64,000 nt of DNA from an uncultured Erysipelotrichaceae bacterium (GTDB lineage Bacteria > Bacillota_I > Bacilli_A > Erysipelotrichales > Erysipelotrichaceae): positions 1-64,000 of the forward strand of contig CAKUQM010000001.1 of the NCBI GenBank assembly GCA_934675465.1, in the 5' to 3' direction. The notes below the pieces were generated by a model. The model did not search any database. It had not been told where the DNA came from and worked only from the letters and a program-made list of their open reading frames with translations. Of this stretch, positions 8,793 to 16,750 are shown in pieces. The first letter of the stretch is position 1, and each line of letters starts with the position of its first letter. Position numbers and translations under genes: made by a program.

Positions 8793-10204
8793 AGTACTTC
8801 TCCATTTGACTCAATTACTTTTTTGTACCATTCAAAAGATTTTTTCTTATATCTTTTTAAAGCGCCATTACCTTTATCGTCCCTATCAACATAAATAAAG
8901 CCATATCTCTTTTTCATTTCACCAGTTCCACAACTTACCAAATCAATAGGTCCCCATGGAGTATAGCCAATCAAATCAACACCATCACTTAAAACAGCAT
9001 CTTTCATAGCTTTAATATGTTCTCTTAAATAAGAAATACGATAATCATCATCTATACTTCCATCTTCATTAACTGTATCAACTGCTCCCAATCCATTCTC
9101 AACAATAAACAAAGGCACTTGATAGCGATCATATAGATTATTTAATGCTATTCTTAATCCAATAGGATCAATTTGCCATCCCCAGTCGCTGGCTTTAAGA
9201 TAAGGATTCTTTATTGCGTTTATCATATTGCCATCTGTTGTTTCCACATCTTCTCTGCTGCTAGCAACATTAGAGTTATAGTAACTAAAGCCAATATAAT
9301 CAACTTTGCCCTCCATTAAATCCTTTTCATCTTCATCTGTAATTTCTAAAAGTATGTTTTCTTTTTCCCAAGTTTTTTTAGCTTTTGGAGAGTAATAACC
9401 TCTAGCCATTACATCAGAAAAATAATATTGTTTATCAATTTGATCCATCGCACACAATTGATCTTCAGGCTTACAAGTTTCGCCATAGAAAGTTGGATAC
9501 ATCATCATCATACCAATTTTAAAATTTGGATTTATTTCATGTCCTAATTTTACCGCTTTAGCACTAGCTACCATTTCGTAGTGCGAAGCTTGTTTTAACA
9601 CTTCTTGACGATTTTCGTTTTCTTCAACATGAACGCCCATAGTCATTTCTGGAAAAAACATATTCACATTGATTTCATTAAAAGTCATCCAATACTCAAC
9701 CTTGTCTTTGTATCTATTAAAAATAGTTTCACAAAACTTAAGATAGAAGTCTATCATCTTACGGTTTCGCCAAGATCCATATTTTTTAACAAGTCCATAA
9801 GGGGTCTCGTAATGACTTATAGTAACAACTGGTTTGATACCATATTTTAATAATTCTTCAAACAAAGAATCATAAAAAGCTAAGCCTTTTTCATTAGGAG
9901 TTTCTTCATCTCCATTAGGAAAAATCCTTGACCAAGCAATACTAGTTCTAAAACATTTAAAACCCATTTCCGCAAATAGTTTAACATCATCTTTATAATG
10001 ATGATAAAAATCAATTCCTTCTCTATTAGGATAGTAAACTCCTTCTCTTGTACCTTCAAATGTAAAGGTTCTTGGAACCCCATTACAAGCAGCTGACATC
10101 AAATCTGATGTACTCAAGCCTTTCCCATCTTCGTTATAAGCACCTTCGCATTGGTTAGCCGCCACAGCTCCACCCCATAAAAAATTATCATTTAATCTAT
10201 TCAT
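8789..10204 (-). CDS. GH1 6-phospho-beta-glucosidase (operon copy)
   Basis: 471 residues, normal for GH1. Acid/base Glu177 in TFNEIN and nucleophile Glu369 in IVENGLGA are both present. Near the C-terminus SCGTGEMKKRYG carries the Ser...Lys...Tyr pattern that binds the 6-phosphate. It therefore cleaves 6-phospho-beta-glucosides imported by the PTS encoded upstream, giving glucose 6-phosphate and the aglycone. It lies between two enoate-reductase-like genes and overlaps its neighbours by 4 bases. The natural glucoside cannot be read from sequence. Confidence 0.93.
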   Translation of the reverse strand: MNRLNDNFLWGGAVAANQCEGAYNEDGKGLSTSDLMSAACNGVPRTFTFEGTREGVYYPNREGIDFYHHYKDDVKLFAEMGFKCFRTSIAWSRIFPNGDEETPNEKGLAFYDSLFEELLKYGIKPVVTISHYETPYGLVKKYGSWRNRKMIDFYLKFCETIFNRYKDKVEYWMTFNEINVNMFFPEMTMGVHVEENENRQEVLKQASHYEMVASAKAVKLGHEINPNFKIGMMMMYPTFYGETCKPEDQLCAMDQIDKQYYFSDVMARGYYSPKAKKTWEKENILLEITDEDEKDLMEGKVDYIGFSYYNSNVASSREDVETTDGNMINAIKNPYLKASDWGWQIDPIGLRIALNNLYDRYQVPLFIVENGLGAVDTVNEDGSIDDDYRISYLREHIKAMKDAVLSDGVDLIGYTPWGPIDLVSCGTGEMKKRYGFIYVDRDDKGNGALKRYKKKSFEWYKKVIESNGEVL

Positions 10205-12132
10205 TCTATTTCTCCTGCAAAATATCCATCATTAGTGGCTTCTATGATTGAAGCAACATTTTTTAAATCACCAATTACTCTTGTATCTACGCCAGGAAGA
10301 TATAATTCCTCGGCTTCTTTTGTACTTGATCTAATGCCTACACTTAGATAAATATTATCAGCACTTTCAAACACTTCTTCTCCAAATTCATTTACTAAGT
10401 AAACACCGTTTTTATCAATCTTCGTAACTTTACTGTTTAGATATACTTTCATACTCTCACATTTTTTTATGTGCTGGTTAAGTGCTATTCTGTATAATTT
10501 GTTTCCTTTAGCACACAGTTTGTCTCCCATTTCAACAATAACGACTTCTTTATTATCTTCGGCTAATTCCAAAGCTAATTCACTACCGATTGTTCCACCA
10601 CCTATCACTATCGCTTTTCCAGATATATTGTCTAAGCCATTTTCATATGCCTTGATAGCTTGATAAGCTAGTTCAACTCCAGGAATGTTTGGAAAAATAA
10701 AGTTTCCTCCAATTGCTAAAATAAGCCTATCGGGATTTAGATCCATAAGTAATTGTCTTGTTGCACTTGTATTCAATAATACATTTACATTACTTTTGTT
10801 TATATGTTTAATCAAATAATCGTTGTAAAGTCCTATATCATTTTTATATTTCCCAAGCTTTGCATAATTCAATTGACCACCCAAAATACTATTCTTTTCT
10901 ATTAAAGTTACTCTATGTCCTTTTTCGCTAGCAGTCAAAGCAGCTTTCATACCGGCAGGGCCACCTCCGACTACAATTACGTTTAATGGATTATTTGTTT
11001 TTGTTAAATGTAACGGAACTCTGTTCTCTCTTCTGAAACGAGGATTTACAGAACATTGAATATTCGCATGTTCCGTTGCGATATGATAACAATTCAAACA
11101 TCTTAAACAAGGAACTATTTCATCATCTTTGCCATCTAAAGCTTTGTTTGGCCAAAAAGGGTCTGCCACTAGTTGTCTTCCCAACATAACCATATCAACG
11201 TAGTCATTTTCGATAAGATAGTTACAGAACTTAGGATCACTAATGCCTCCAACCAAACAAACCTTGATACCAAGTTCTTTTTTTACCCTTTCAGCAAAAT
11301 TTAAATTAAGAAAACGTGGCTCAAAAATCGTAGTATGAGCAAACACATTACCTTGATAGTTATCAACATTGCCTCCATAACAATCCATACCTGCCGAAAT
11401 ATTTACCAAATCAACCAAATCTTTAACTTCACTTAAGAAATAAAACATATCGTCTTCATCGTATGTTTCCTTAATAACAAGAGATCTTGACACTCTAATC
11501 ATTAGTGGGAAGTTATTGCCTACCGTGTTTCTGACAGCCTCGAGTGCTTCTTTAGCAAAACGTATACGATTTTCTAAACTACCGCCATATTGATCTTTTC
11601 TTTTATTCCACGTAGGAGATAAAAAAATTCCACACTGACTATCATGTCCAAAATGAAGCATAATCATTCTAAAACCAAAATCTTTTGCATTCTTACATTC
11701 AATACATAGTTTATTAATTTGATTATGCATTTGTTCTATTGTCATTTCTTTGGCGATTTTATTGTTGTAAGCAATCCCATCACTAGGGGCTTGAATAGTA
11801 CCATCATCATTTTCAATTGGATGGAATCCAAACTCAATAACACCAACAGCACCGTCTCCTTCTAGTAATGACAAAGTTTCCCTTGTAACATCCCTTGCAT
11901 ATTTATCAAAAGCACTACCGGTTTTAGATATACTTGATAAGCCAAGTTCATTGACAACAATAGCACCGCTACCACCTTTTGCCTTATCTGGCAACGAAAT
12001 ACCACCATAATATGTTGATGATAATAGTTTAGCTTTCGGAATGCCCATTGGTGCTGCAATAATTCTGTTTTTAATCATTAAATTATTAACTTTAATTGGT
12101 GAAAAAAGTGAACTATATTTAATTTCTTTCAT
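10201..12132 (-). CDS. Enoate-reductase-like FMN/4Fe-4S/FAD oxidoreductase (copy 2)
   Basis: 643 residues, the same domain order as its two neighbours. Barrel 1-335 with LHFGHDSQCGIFLSP, where Ser165 stands at the FadH catalytic Tyr position. Cluster cysteines 342, 345, 348 and 360. Flavin/nucleotide motif VVGGGPAGMKAAL after that. The start GIPKAK region differs clearly from copy 1, so the three enzymes probably take different substrates. It has a good own promoter (12154-12182) behind a long hairpin, so copy 2 to copy 1 can be a separately started sub-operon. The ribosome binding site AAGGTAGG precedes the ATG. Confidence 0.85.
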   Translation of the reverse strand: MKEIKYSSLFSPIKVNNLMIKNRIIAAPMGIPKAKLLSSTYYGGISLPDKAKGGSGAIVVNELGLSSISKTGSAFDKYARDVTRETLSLLEGDGAVGVIEFGFHPIENDDGTIQAPSDGIAYNNKIAKEMTIEQMHNQINKLCIECKNAKDFGFRMIMLHFGHDSQCGIFLSPTWNKRKDQYGGSLENRIRFAKEALEAVRNTVGNNFPLMIRVSRSLVIKETYDEDDMFYFLSEVKDLVDLVNISAGMDCYGGNVDNYQGNVFAHTTIFEPRFLNLNFAERVKKELGIKVCLVGGISDPKFCNYLIENDYVDMVMLGRQLVADPFWPNKALDGKDDEIVPCLRCLNCYHIATEHANIQCSVNPRFRRENRVPLHLTKTNNPLNVIVVGGGPAGMKAALTASEKGHRVTLIEKNSILGGQLNYAKLGKYKNDIGLYNDYLIKHINKSNVNVLLNTSATRQLLMDLNPDRLILAIGGNFIFPNIPGVELAYQAIKAYENGLDNISGKAIVIGGGTIGSELALELAEDNKEVVIVEMGDKLCAKGNKLYRIALNQHIKKCESMKVYLNSKVTKIDKNGVYLVNEFGEEVFESADNIYLSVGIRSSTKEAEELYLPGVDTRVIGDLKNVASIIEATNDGYFAGEIE

Positions 12133-12153
12133 GAATTTACCTACCTTGATTTA

Positions 12154-12182
12154 ATTATCAAATAGATAAAAAATCATAACAA
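12154..12182 (-). promoter_or_regulatory. Internal promoter before reductase copy 2
   Basis: On the minus strand -35 TTGTTA (12177-12182), a 17-base spacer and -10 GATAAT (12154-12159). It lies between the 17-bp hairpin and the start of reductase copy 2 at 12132. Confidence 0.65.
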
Positions 12183-12222
12183 TTCTAGTTTTTGCACGAT
12201 GTTATTAACTAAAAATATTTAA

Positions 12223-12261
12223 TTATGATAGTTTGCACAGCAAGTGTGCAAACTATCATAA
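12223..12261. repeat. 17-bp perfect inverted repeat behind reductase copy 3
   Basis: TTATGATAGTTTGCACA (12223-12239) and its exact complement (12245-12261) are separated by 5 bases. The right arm contains the TGA stop of reductase copy 3. The following minus-strand bases (TTAAATATTTTTAG) are only a weak U-tract. It may be a terminator, a transcript-end stabiliser or an operator of the promoter at 12154-12182. Confidence 0.8.
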
Positions 12262-14136
12262 AGCTTTACCAACAAAGTATGCTTGATTAACTGCATCAAT
12301 GATGCAACCAACACGGTCGCAATCACCAATCGAGACTGTATCTTTACATAATTTGTATAACTCATCAAAATCGTAATTATTAGATACACGTCCAATAGAT
12401 TCAACAATAGAATCGAACTCAATTTGTTTTAATACGCCTTCGTTTTCGATAATTAGACAGTTATCTTTAATTTCTTTTACAATGGTATTAGTTAAAACCT
12501 TAATATCGCTATCATCAAGGTGATGTTTAAGCGCTATTTTGTATAATTCATTTCCATTAGAAGCTATCCCATCACATGCTTCGATAACAGTTACTTTTCT
12601 TCCTGTTAAAGATAATTCCAAAGCTAGTTCCACCCCTATAGAACCACCACCAATAATTATTACTTTGTTTCCCAAAGAGTTCGGATTATCAATAGCATCT
12701 AAGCAATCAATCATTTTTTCTTTTCCGTCAATGTTTAATTTTCTAGATAAAGATCCTGTTGCAATAATCAATTTATCTGGTGTTAATTCAGATATAGTCT
12801 CTTTGTTTGCAAAAGTGTTTAATCTAACATCAATATTTGATTTTTCAATTTGTTTTAAAAGGTAATCCCAATATCTTCTTAAATCAATCTTGAAAGGACC
12901 TTTGCTTGCCCACTTCAATAGACCACCCAAATAATCATTTTTCTCAATAAGAGTTACTTTATGTCCTTGCTTATCAGCTGAAAGAGCAGCAATGATGCCT
13001 GATACGCCACCTCCAACTATCACAACATTCTTCTTTTTTGTTTCGATAGGAATTTGTAAGCACATTCTATTTTCTCTTCTGAAACGAGGATTAACGGAAC
13101 ATTGCACATTATAGTGTTTAGTCGCAATATGATAACAATGCATACAGCGAATGCATGGAACAATATCCTCTTCTTGATTGTTTAAAATCTTTTTTGGCCA
13201 AAACGGATCAGCAATTAACGATCTGCCAAACATGCAACAATCAGCATAACCCTTATTTATTATTTCATCAGCTTCTTTAGGATCCATTACCGCTCCAACC
13301 AAACAAACTAATAAGTTTGTATTGTTTTTAATTCTCCTTGCAAACTCAACATTATAATTGTGAGGCTCGAAAATAGTCGGAACAGCATACACATTAGCAT
13401 CATAATAAACATCCATGCCAGAGCTGATATTTATCATATCTACCAAACCATCAATGGATTTAATAAATTCGAGCATGTCATCTTCGCTATACGTTTCCTT
13501 TACCTTAAGTTGTCTTGATAAACGAACGATGATAGGAAAATCCTTTCCCACAGCTTCTCTTATTCTTGTTAACGCTTCTCTCATGAAACGGCCTCTATTT
13601 TCAACGCTACCACCATATTCATCTGTTCTTTGATTCCATACTGGTGATAAAAATTGTGAACCTAACGAATCATGACCGACATGTAAAGTAACTGCATCAA
13701 AGCCGAATCTTTTACACTCTTTACAAGTATTAGCCATTAAATCGTAAAATTCTTTCATAGTTTCTTTGGTGAAGGCTTTCATTTTCATGCCATCAAAACG
13801 AATACCATCCATAGGTCCATATACATATCCATCTTTATCCGGTTTCATAGAGAAAAATCCTACTTCACAAGATACTTTTGCACCATCTTGTTTTGCTACA
13901 TTTAAGTCTTCTCTTGTTTTATCTAATTCATATTTTGAAAATATCTCTACTCCTTCTTCCAACAAATGAACCATAGCCGCACCGCTCAACGAACGATCAA
14001 AAGCACTAATTGCACCGTAATTTGTGCTTGAAGGTATTTTATAATTTGGTGATAAGCCCATTGGCGCTGCGATTATACGATTTCTAAGCACAATGCCATT
14101 TACTCTTAATGGTGAAAATAAATTATTATATTGCAT
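12256..14136 (-). CDS. Enoate-reductase-like FMN/4Fe-4S/FAD oxidoreductase (copy 3)
   Basis: 626 residues. Old-yellow-enzyme barrel (1-320) with LHVGHDSLGSQFLSP, where Ser157 replaces the FadH catalytic Tyr. Cluster cysteines 328, 331, 334 and 346. FAD motif VVIVGGGVSGIIAAL follows. It resembles copy 2 more than copy 1 by eye (SGMD, CYHIAT, RFRRENR). It begins 3 bases behind the 89-residue membrane protein and is the first of the three reductases to be transcribed from the PTS promoter. Function as C=C reductase is family knowledge; the substrate is open. Confidence 0.85.
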   Translation of the reverse strand: MQYNNLFSPLRVNGIVLRNRIIAAPMGLSPNYKIPSSTNYGAISAFDRSLSGAAMVHLLEEGVEIFSKYELDKTREDLNVAKQDGAKVSCEVGFFSMKPDKDGYVYGPMDGIRFDGMKMKAFTKETMKEFYDLMANTCKECKRFGFDAVTLHVGHDSLGSQFLSPVWNQRTDEYGGSVENRGRFMREALTRIREAVGKDFPIIVRLSRQLKVKETYSEDDMLEFIKSIDGLVDMINISSGMDVYYDANVYAVPTIFEPHNYNVEFARRIKNNTNLLVCLVGAVMDPKEADEIINKGYADCCMFGRSLIADPFWPKKILNNQEEDIVPCIRCMHCYHIATKHYNVQCSVNPRFRRENRMCLQIPIETKKKNVVIVGGGVSGIIAALSADKQGHKVTLIEKNDYLGGLLKWASKGPFKIDLRRYWDYLLKQIEKSNIDVRLNTFANKETISELTPDKLIIATGSLSRKLNIDGKEKMIDCLDAIDNPNSLGNKVIIIGGGSIGVELALELSLTGRKVTVIEACDGIASNGNELYKIALKHHLDDSDIKVLTNTIVKEIKDNCLIIENEGVLKQIEFDSIVESIGRVSNNYDFDELYKLCKDTVSIGDCDRVGCIIDAVNQAYFVGKAL

Positions 14137-14138
14137 AG

Positions 14139-14408
14139 TTAAACATAAAGAATGGTGCTATAGATGCCTAAATAAATAAAACCAATACAAATAATAAACT
14201 TTAAAAATCTGTTAATTTTTATGTACTTACTAGTTTGTGGTAAAGATACTAAAAAAGCAATGCTTATACAGAAAAAGGAAACAAAAGCTCCTTTAATCAA
14301 TAATAAAAGTGCTAGTACACCAATTAAAAAAGGATAAGTATAACTATATAATTTGGATACAAATCTAACAAACTTAGGATCTTCCGTTTTAAAAATCGTT
14401 TTTGTCAT
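14139..14408 (-). CDS. Small membrane protein, unknown
   Basis: 89 residues. After about 25 mostly polar residues come three hydrophobic stretches (about 29-44, 46-56 and 69-88), so two or three membrane helices. No family recognised. It shares its first base region with the end of the 79-residue gene and is followed at once by reductase copy 3. Tight packing in the operon argues that it is a real gene. It could help the PTS permease or anchor a reductase; neither is shown. Confidence 0.65.
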   Translation of the reverse strand: MTKTIFKTEDPKFVRFVSKLYSYTYPFLIGVLALLLLIKGAFVSFFCISIAFLVSLPQTSKYIKINRFLKFIICIGFIYLGIYSTILYV

Positions 14409-14647
14409 TATAATATCCTTCCTTTTTCATCAATCATTTGAATATTTGTATAAGAATTCTTAGTCTCAGGTAATGAAGCTATATATTTCTTTATCAAAGC
14501 TTTAGCTGTAACATCATCATGTGCATTATGGCTAACCTTTAAAGTTAAGCCATTTACACTTTCAACCTTAAATGTAACTCCATCTAGATCTAATCCATTA
14601 AGTTTTTCGTTTAATATTTTTGCCTTGGGGCTACCTATTTGTAACAT
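14408..14647 (-). CDS. Small soluble protein, unknown
   Basis: 79 residues, no hydrophobic segment and no recognised motif. The sequence (MLQIGSPKAKILNEKLNG...) suggests a small alpha/beta protein. The ATG at 14647 follows AGGAAC. It lies between the PTS IIC gene and the small membrane gene and touches the latter. Its position suggests an accessory role in this locus. Confidence 0.65.
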   Translation of the reverse strand: MLQIGSPKAKILNEKLNGLDLDGVTFKVESVNGLTLKVSHNAHDDVTAKALIKKYIASLPETKNSYTNIQMIDEKGRIL

Positions 14648-14663
14648 TTTTGTTCCTTTCTAA

Positions 14664-14692
14664 AAACAAGTAGGAGAAGCTCCTACTTGTTT
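14664..14692 (-). terminator. Hairpin behind PTS IIC gene
   Basis: AAGTAGGAG and CTCCTACTT (plus 14669-14690) form a 9-bp stem behind the IIC stop. On the minus strand it is followed by GTTTTTAG. It may reduce read-through from the PTS genes into the reductase genes. Confidence 0.6.
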
Positions 14693-14704
14693 AATTAATT
14701 AACG

Positions 14705-15976
14705 TTATTTTGAAGCTTCTTCTTTTTCAGCTAATAAAGCCTCTTTATCAAGCATCTTAACAAATGGATACCAAATTAGCATATCAATCGCAAGAATGGC
14801 AATTTGCATGATAAGACCTTTAATAGGTGTTGAAATGCCTAACAACCCTTGCAAACCAGCTGGCATAGTCCAACTAGGATTTACACCGTTAGGAAGTCCG
14901 ACAAGACCAAACGCCATACATCCATAGGCAACTAAAGTGTTAACAATTACACCACCCATATAAGGGATAAACAATACTGGATTTAACATAATCGGGATAC
15001 CAAATAATAGAGGTTCACCAATATTGAAGATTTGTGGAACAATAGCCACCTTTGCTAATTCTTTATATCTCTTAGATTTAGCAAAGAAGAACAATAGAAT
15101 AGCAAGGCCAAGAGTAGCACCAATACCACCGATTTGAATTGAATTCAATAAACCAGTTCCATAAATATTAGGAATTGCTTGTCCAGCAGCTAAAGCAGCA
15201 GCATTAGCTTCATTACAACCAGCTTCTAAAGCTTGCATAAATGGAGTAACACTAGAACCATGAATACCACAGAACATCGCAAGTGTCATGATGATTTCTG
15301 TAATCAATAAACCACCGAAGCTTGTTCCAACACCTACAAGAGGAGCTTGAATAAAGCTATAAATCATTTGGTGTAATGAACCCCATGTTGTTGTTTCCAT
15401 CAATCTACCAATCAATGAAAAGCCAAATACAATAATGAATGCTGGAATTAAAACGCCAAATGTTGTTTCAACGTAGTGAGGAACGCCTGCAGGCATTTTA
15501 ATAGTAATGTTCTTATCTTGACAGATTTTGATTATTCTAACAACTAAGAATGTTACAATGAAAGCAGTGAACATGCCAGTGTGTCCTAACCATGCTGAAG
15601 GAATAGCTGTATATAGTTCTGTAGGTGTTACTAGCAAGAAAGCAGCTACATTTAATGCAACAACAGCTAATGGTTCTTCAATTTCAAGTCTCTTAGCATA
15701 TAAGTAAGGTAAAACAATAACAACATACATACTTATAATGCTTAATGTCCAGCTTTGAGCATTCATGAATAGCATAGACAACACTGGTGTGTTTGCCAAA
15801 AATGTTTGCCATCCTCCAATATCAACAAAAGCGAATAGACAAGCAAAAGATCCGATAACAATGATTGGCAACAATACCTGCATTGTTTCTGCGATTGCTT
15901 GTAAGAGTTTCATTTTACTGAACCATTCTGAAACCGGTTCAATAAACTTAGAGATTTTTTCAACGATTTTTTCCAT
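14705..15976 (-). CDS. PTS lactose/cellobiose-family EIIC permease
   Basis: 423 residues with about ten hydrophobic segments, the size of CelB/LicC-type EIIC. Segments such as FGGLLITEIIMTLAMFCGIHGSSV and FNIGEPLLFGIPIMLNP (the conserved NIGEP motif) identify the family. It moves a beta-glucoside across the membrane while it is phosphorylated at C6. It follows IIB by 13 bases. The family covers cellobiose, lactose, chitobiose and aryl-glucosides, so the substrate is not fixed. Confidence 0.93.
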   Translation of the reverse strand: MEKIVEKISKFIEPVSEWFSKMKLLQAIAETMQVLLPIIVIGSFACLFAFVDIGGWQTFLANTPVLSMLFMNAQSWTLSIISMYVVIVLPYLYAKRLEIEEPLAVVALNVAAFLLVTPTELYTAIPSAWLGHTGMFTAFIVTFLVVRIIKICQDKNITIKMPAGVPHYVETTFGVLIPAFIIVFGFSLIGRLMETTTWGSLHQMIYSFIQAPLVGVGTSFGGLLITEIIMTLAMFCGIHGSSVTPFMQALEAGCNEANAAALAAGQAIPNIYGTGLLNSIQIGGIGATLGLAILLFFFAKSKRYKELAKVAIVPQIFNIGEPLLFGIPIMLNPVLFIPYMGGVIVNTLVAYGCMAFGLVGLPNGVNPSWTMPAGLQGLLGISTPIKGLIMQIAILAIDMLIWYPFVKMLDKEALLAEKEEASK

Positions 15977-15989
15977 TTCGTCCCCTTTC

Positions 15990-16301
15990 TTATTTTTTCT
16001 CTAAATGTTCCAATACTGTCTTAAAGACTTTTTCGCCATTCATCATTCCATAATCGACAGTATCAATAACCATAAATTCAATGCCTTTATCTGCATACTT
16101 TTCATCAAAGGCTTTTTTCTTAAAACGAACTTGAGGTCCTAAAAGAACAATATCAGCTCCATCAATAACTTCATCAAGTTTCGTAAAAGAATATGCATTA
16201 ATGCTAGCCTCAATTCCTAACTTTGCAGCTGCGTCACGCATTCTAGTTGTAAGCATTCCAGTGCTAGCGCCATGTTCACAAACAAGTACAATATTAACCA
16301 T
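15990..16301 (-). CDS. PTS lactose/cellobiose-family EIIB
   Basis: 103 residues. Phospho-acceptor Cys8 lies in IVLVCEHGASTGML, the P-loop-like motif of this EIIB family. It takes phosphate from EIIA and passes it to the sugar in EIIC. Its ATG overlaps the last base of the IIA gene stop, so translation is coupled. Confidence 0.93.
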   Translation of the reverse strand: MVNIVLVCEHGASTGMLTTRMRDAAAKLGIEASINAYSFTKLDEVIDGADIVLLGPQVRFKKKAFDEKYADKGIEFMVIDTVDYGMMNGEKVFKTVLEHLEKK

Positions 16302-16621
16302 TATTCATTCCCCCTTTTGCATAGTTTAATAATTCTATCAGCTAAATCTCTTGATAATTCAGCATTACTTAAGTGGTTAGAAGCGTGAATAAGCATCATA
16401 GTTCCAACAACACAACCTGGATCTTGAGCTTCTTTCACCAATAAGCTAGTGTGAATCTCATGAGCTTTTTGAATAGCCTCATCACTTTTTTGCAAATTTT
16501 CCTCAGCTTCTAATAAATTTCCATTTTCAGCATTATCAATCGCTTCCAAAACATAACTCTTTCCATCTCCGGCAAAAGCAATGATTTGGCACGCAATTTC
16601 ATTTATTTCTTCAATTGTCAT
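16301..16621 (-). CDS. PTS lactose/cellobiose-family EIIA
   Basis: 106 residues, all-helical family. HASNH (79-83) matches the HAQDH active-site motif that holds the phosphorylated histidine. It is the first gene of the minus-strand operon and lies opposite the PRD regulator. The ribosome binding site AAGGAG is 14 bases upstream, a little far. Confidence 0.92.
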   Translation of the reverse strand: MTIEEINEIACQIIAFAGDGKSYVLEAIDNAENGNLLEAEENLQKSDEAIQKAHEIHTSLLVKEAQDPGCVVGTMMLIHASNHLSNAELSRDLADRIIKLCKRGNE

Positions 16622-16644
16622 AATATCTGTTGCTCCTTACACCA

Positions 16645-16674
16645 TTAGATTATTTTTTTTAAACAAAGAAAACA
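16645..16674 (-). promoter_or_regulatory. Promoter of the PTS/reductase operon
   Basis: On the minus strand a -35 like TTGTTT, a 17-base AT-rich spacer and a -10 like TAATCT lead into the EIIA gene. The -35 overlaps the first copy of a repeated GAAAACAACAT box. Confidence 0.5.
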
Positions 16675-16720
16675 ACATCACATTTTGCACCGCTAATGGA
16701 CAAAAAGAAAAACAACATTA
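16668..16720. promoter_or_regulatory. Repeated CAACAT box in the divergent promoter region
   Basis: GAAAACAACATCA (16668-16680) and GAAAAACAACATTA (16707-16720) are direct repeats whose CAACAT cores (16673, 16713) are exactly 40 bp apart, close to four helix turns. This is a candidate operator for the PRD regulator. A TTTTGCAC stretch between them recurs near 12192. Confidence 0.5.
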
Positions 16721-16734
16721 ATAACAAAAATACT

Positions 16735-16740
16735 TATAAT
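16735..16740 (+). promoter_or_regulatory. -10 element of the PRD regulator gene
   Basis: TATAAT lies 10 bases before the ATG at 16751 with no ribosome binding site between, so the message would have a leader of only a few bases. No good -35 is seen, fitting an activated promoter. Confidence 0.55.
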
Positions 16741-16750
16741 ATAGCTAGAT

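Noticed and set aside
12219..12422. 67-residue minus-strand frame over the end of reductase copy 3
   Set aside because: Shadow of the reductase in another frame; it runs through the 17-bp hairpin and lacks a ribosome binding site.
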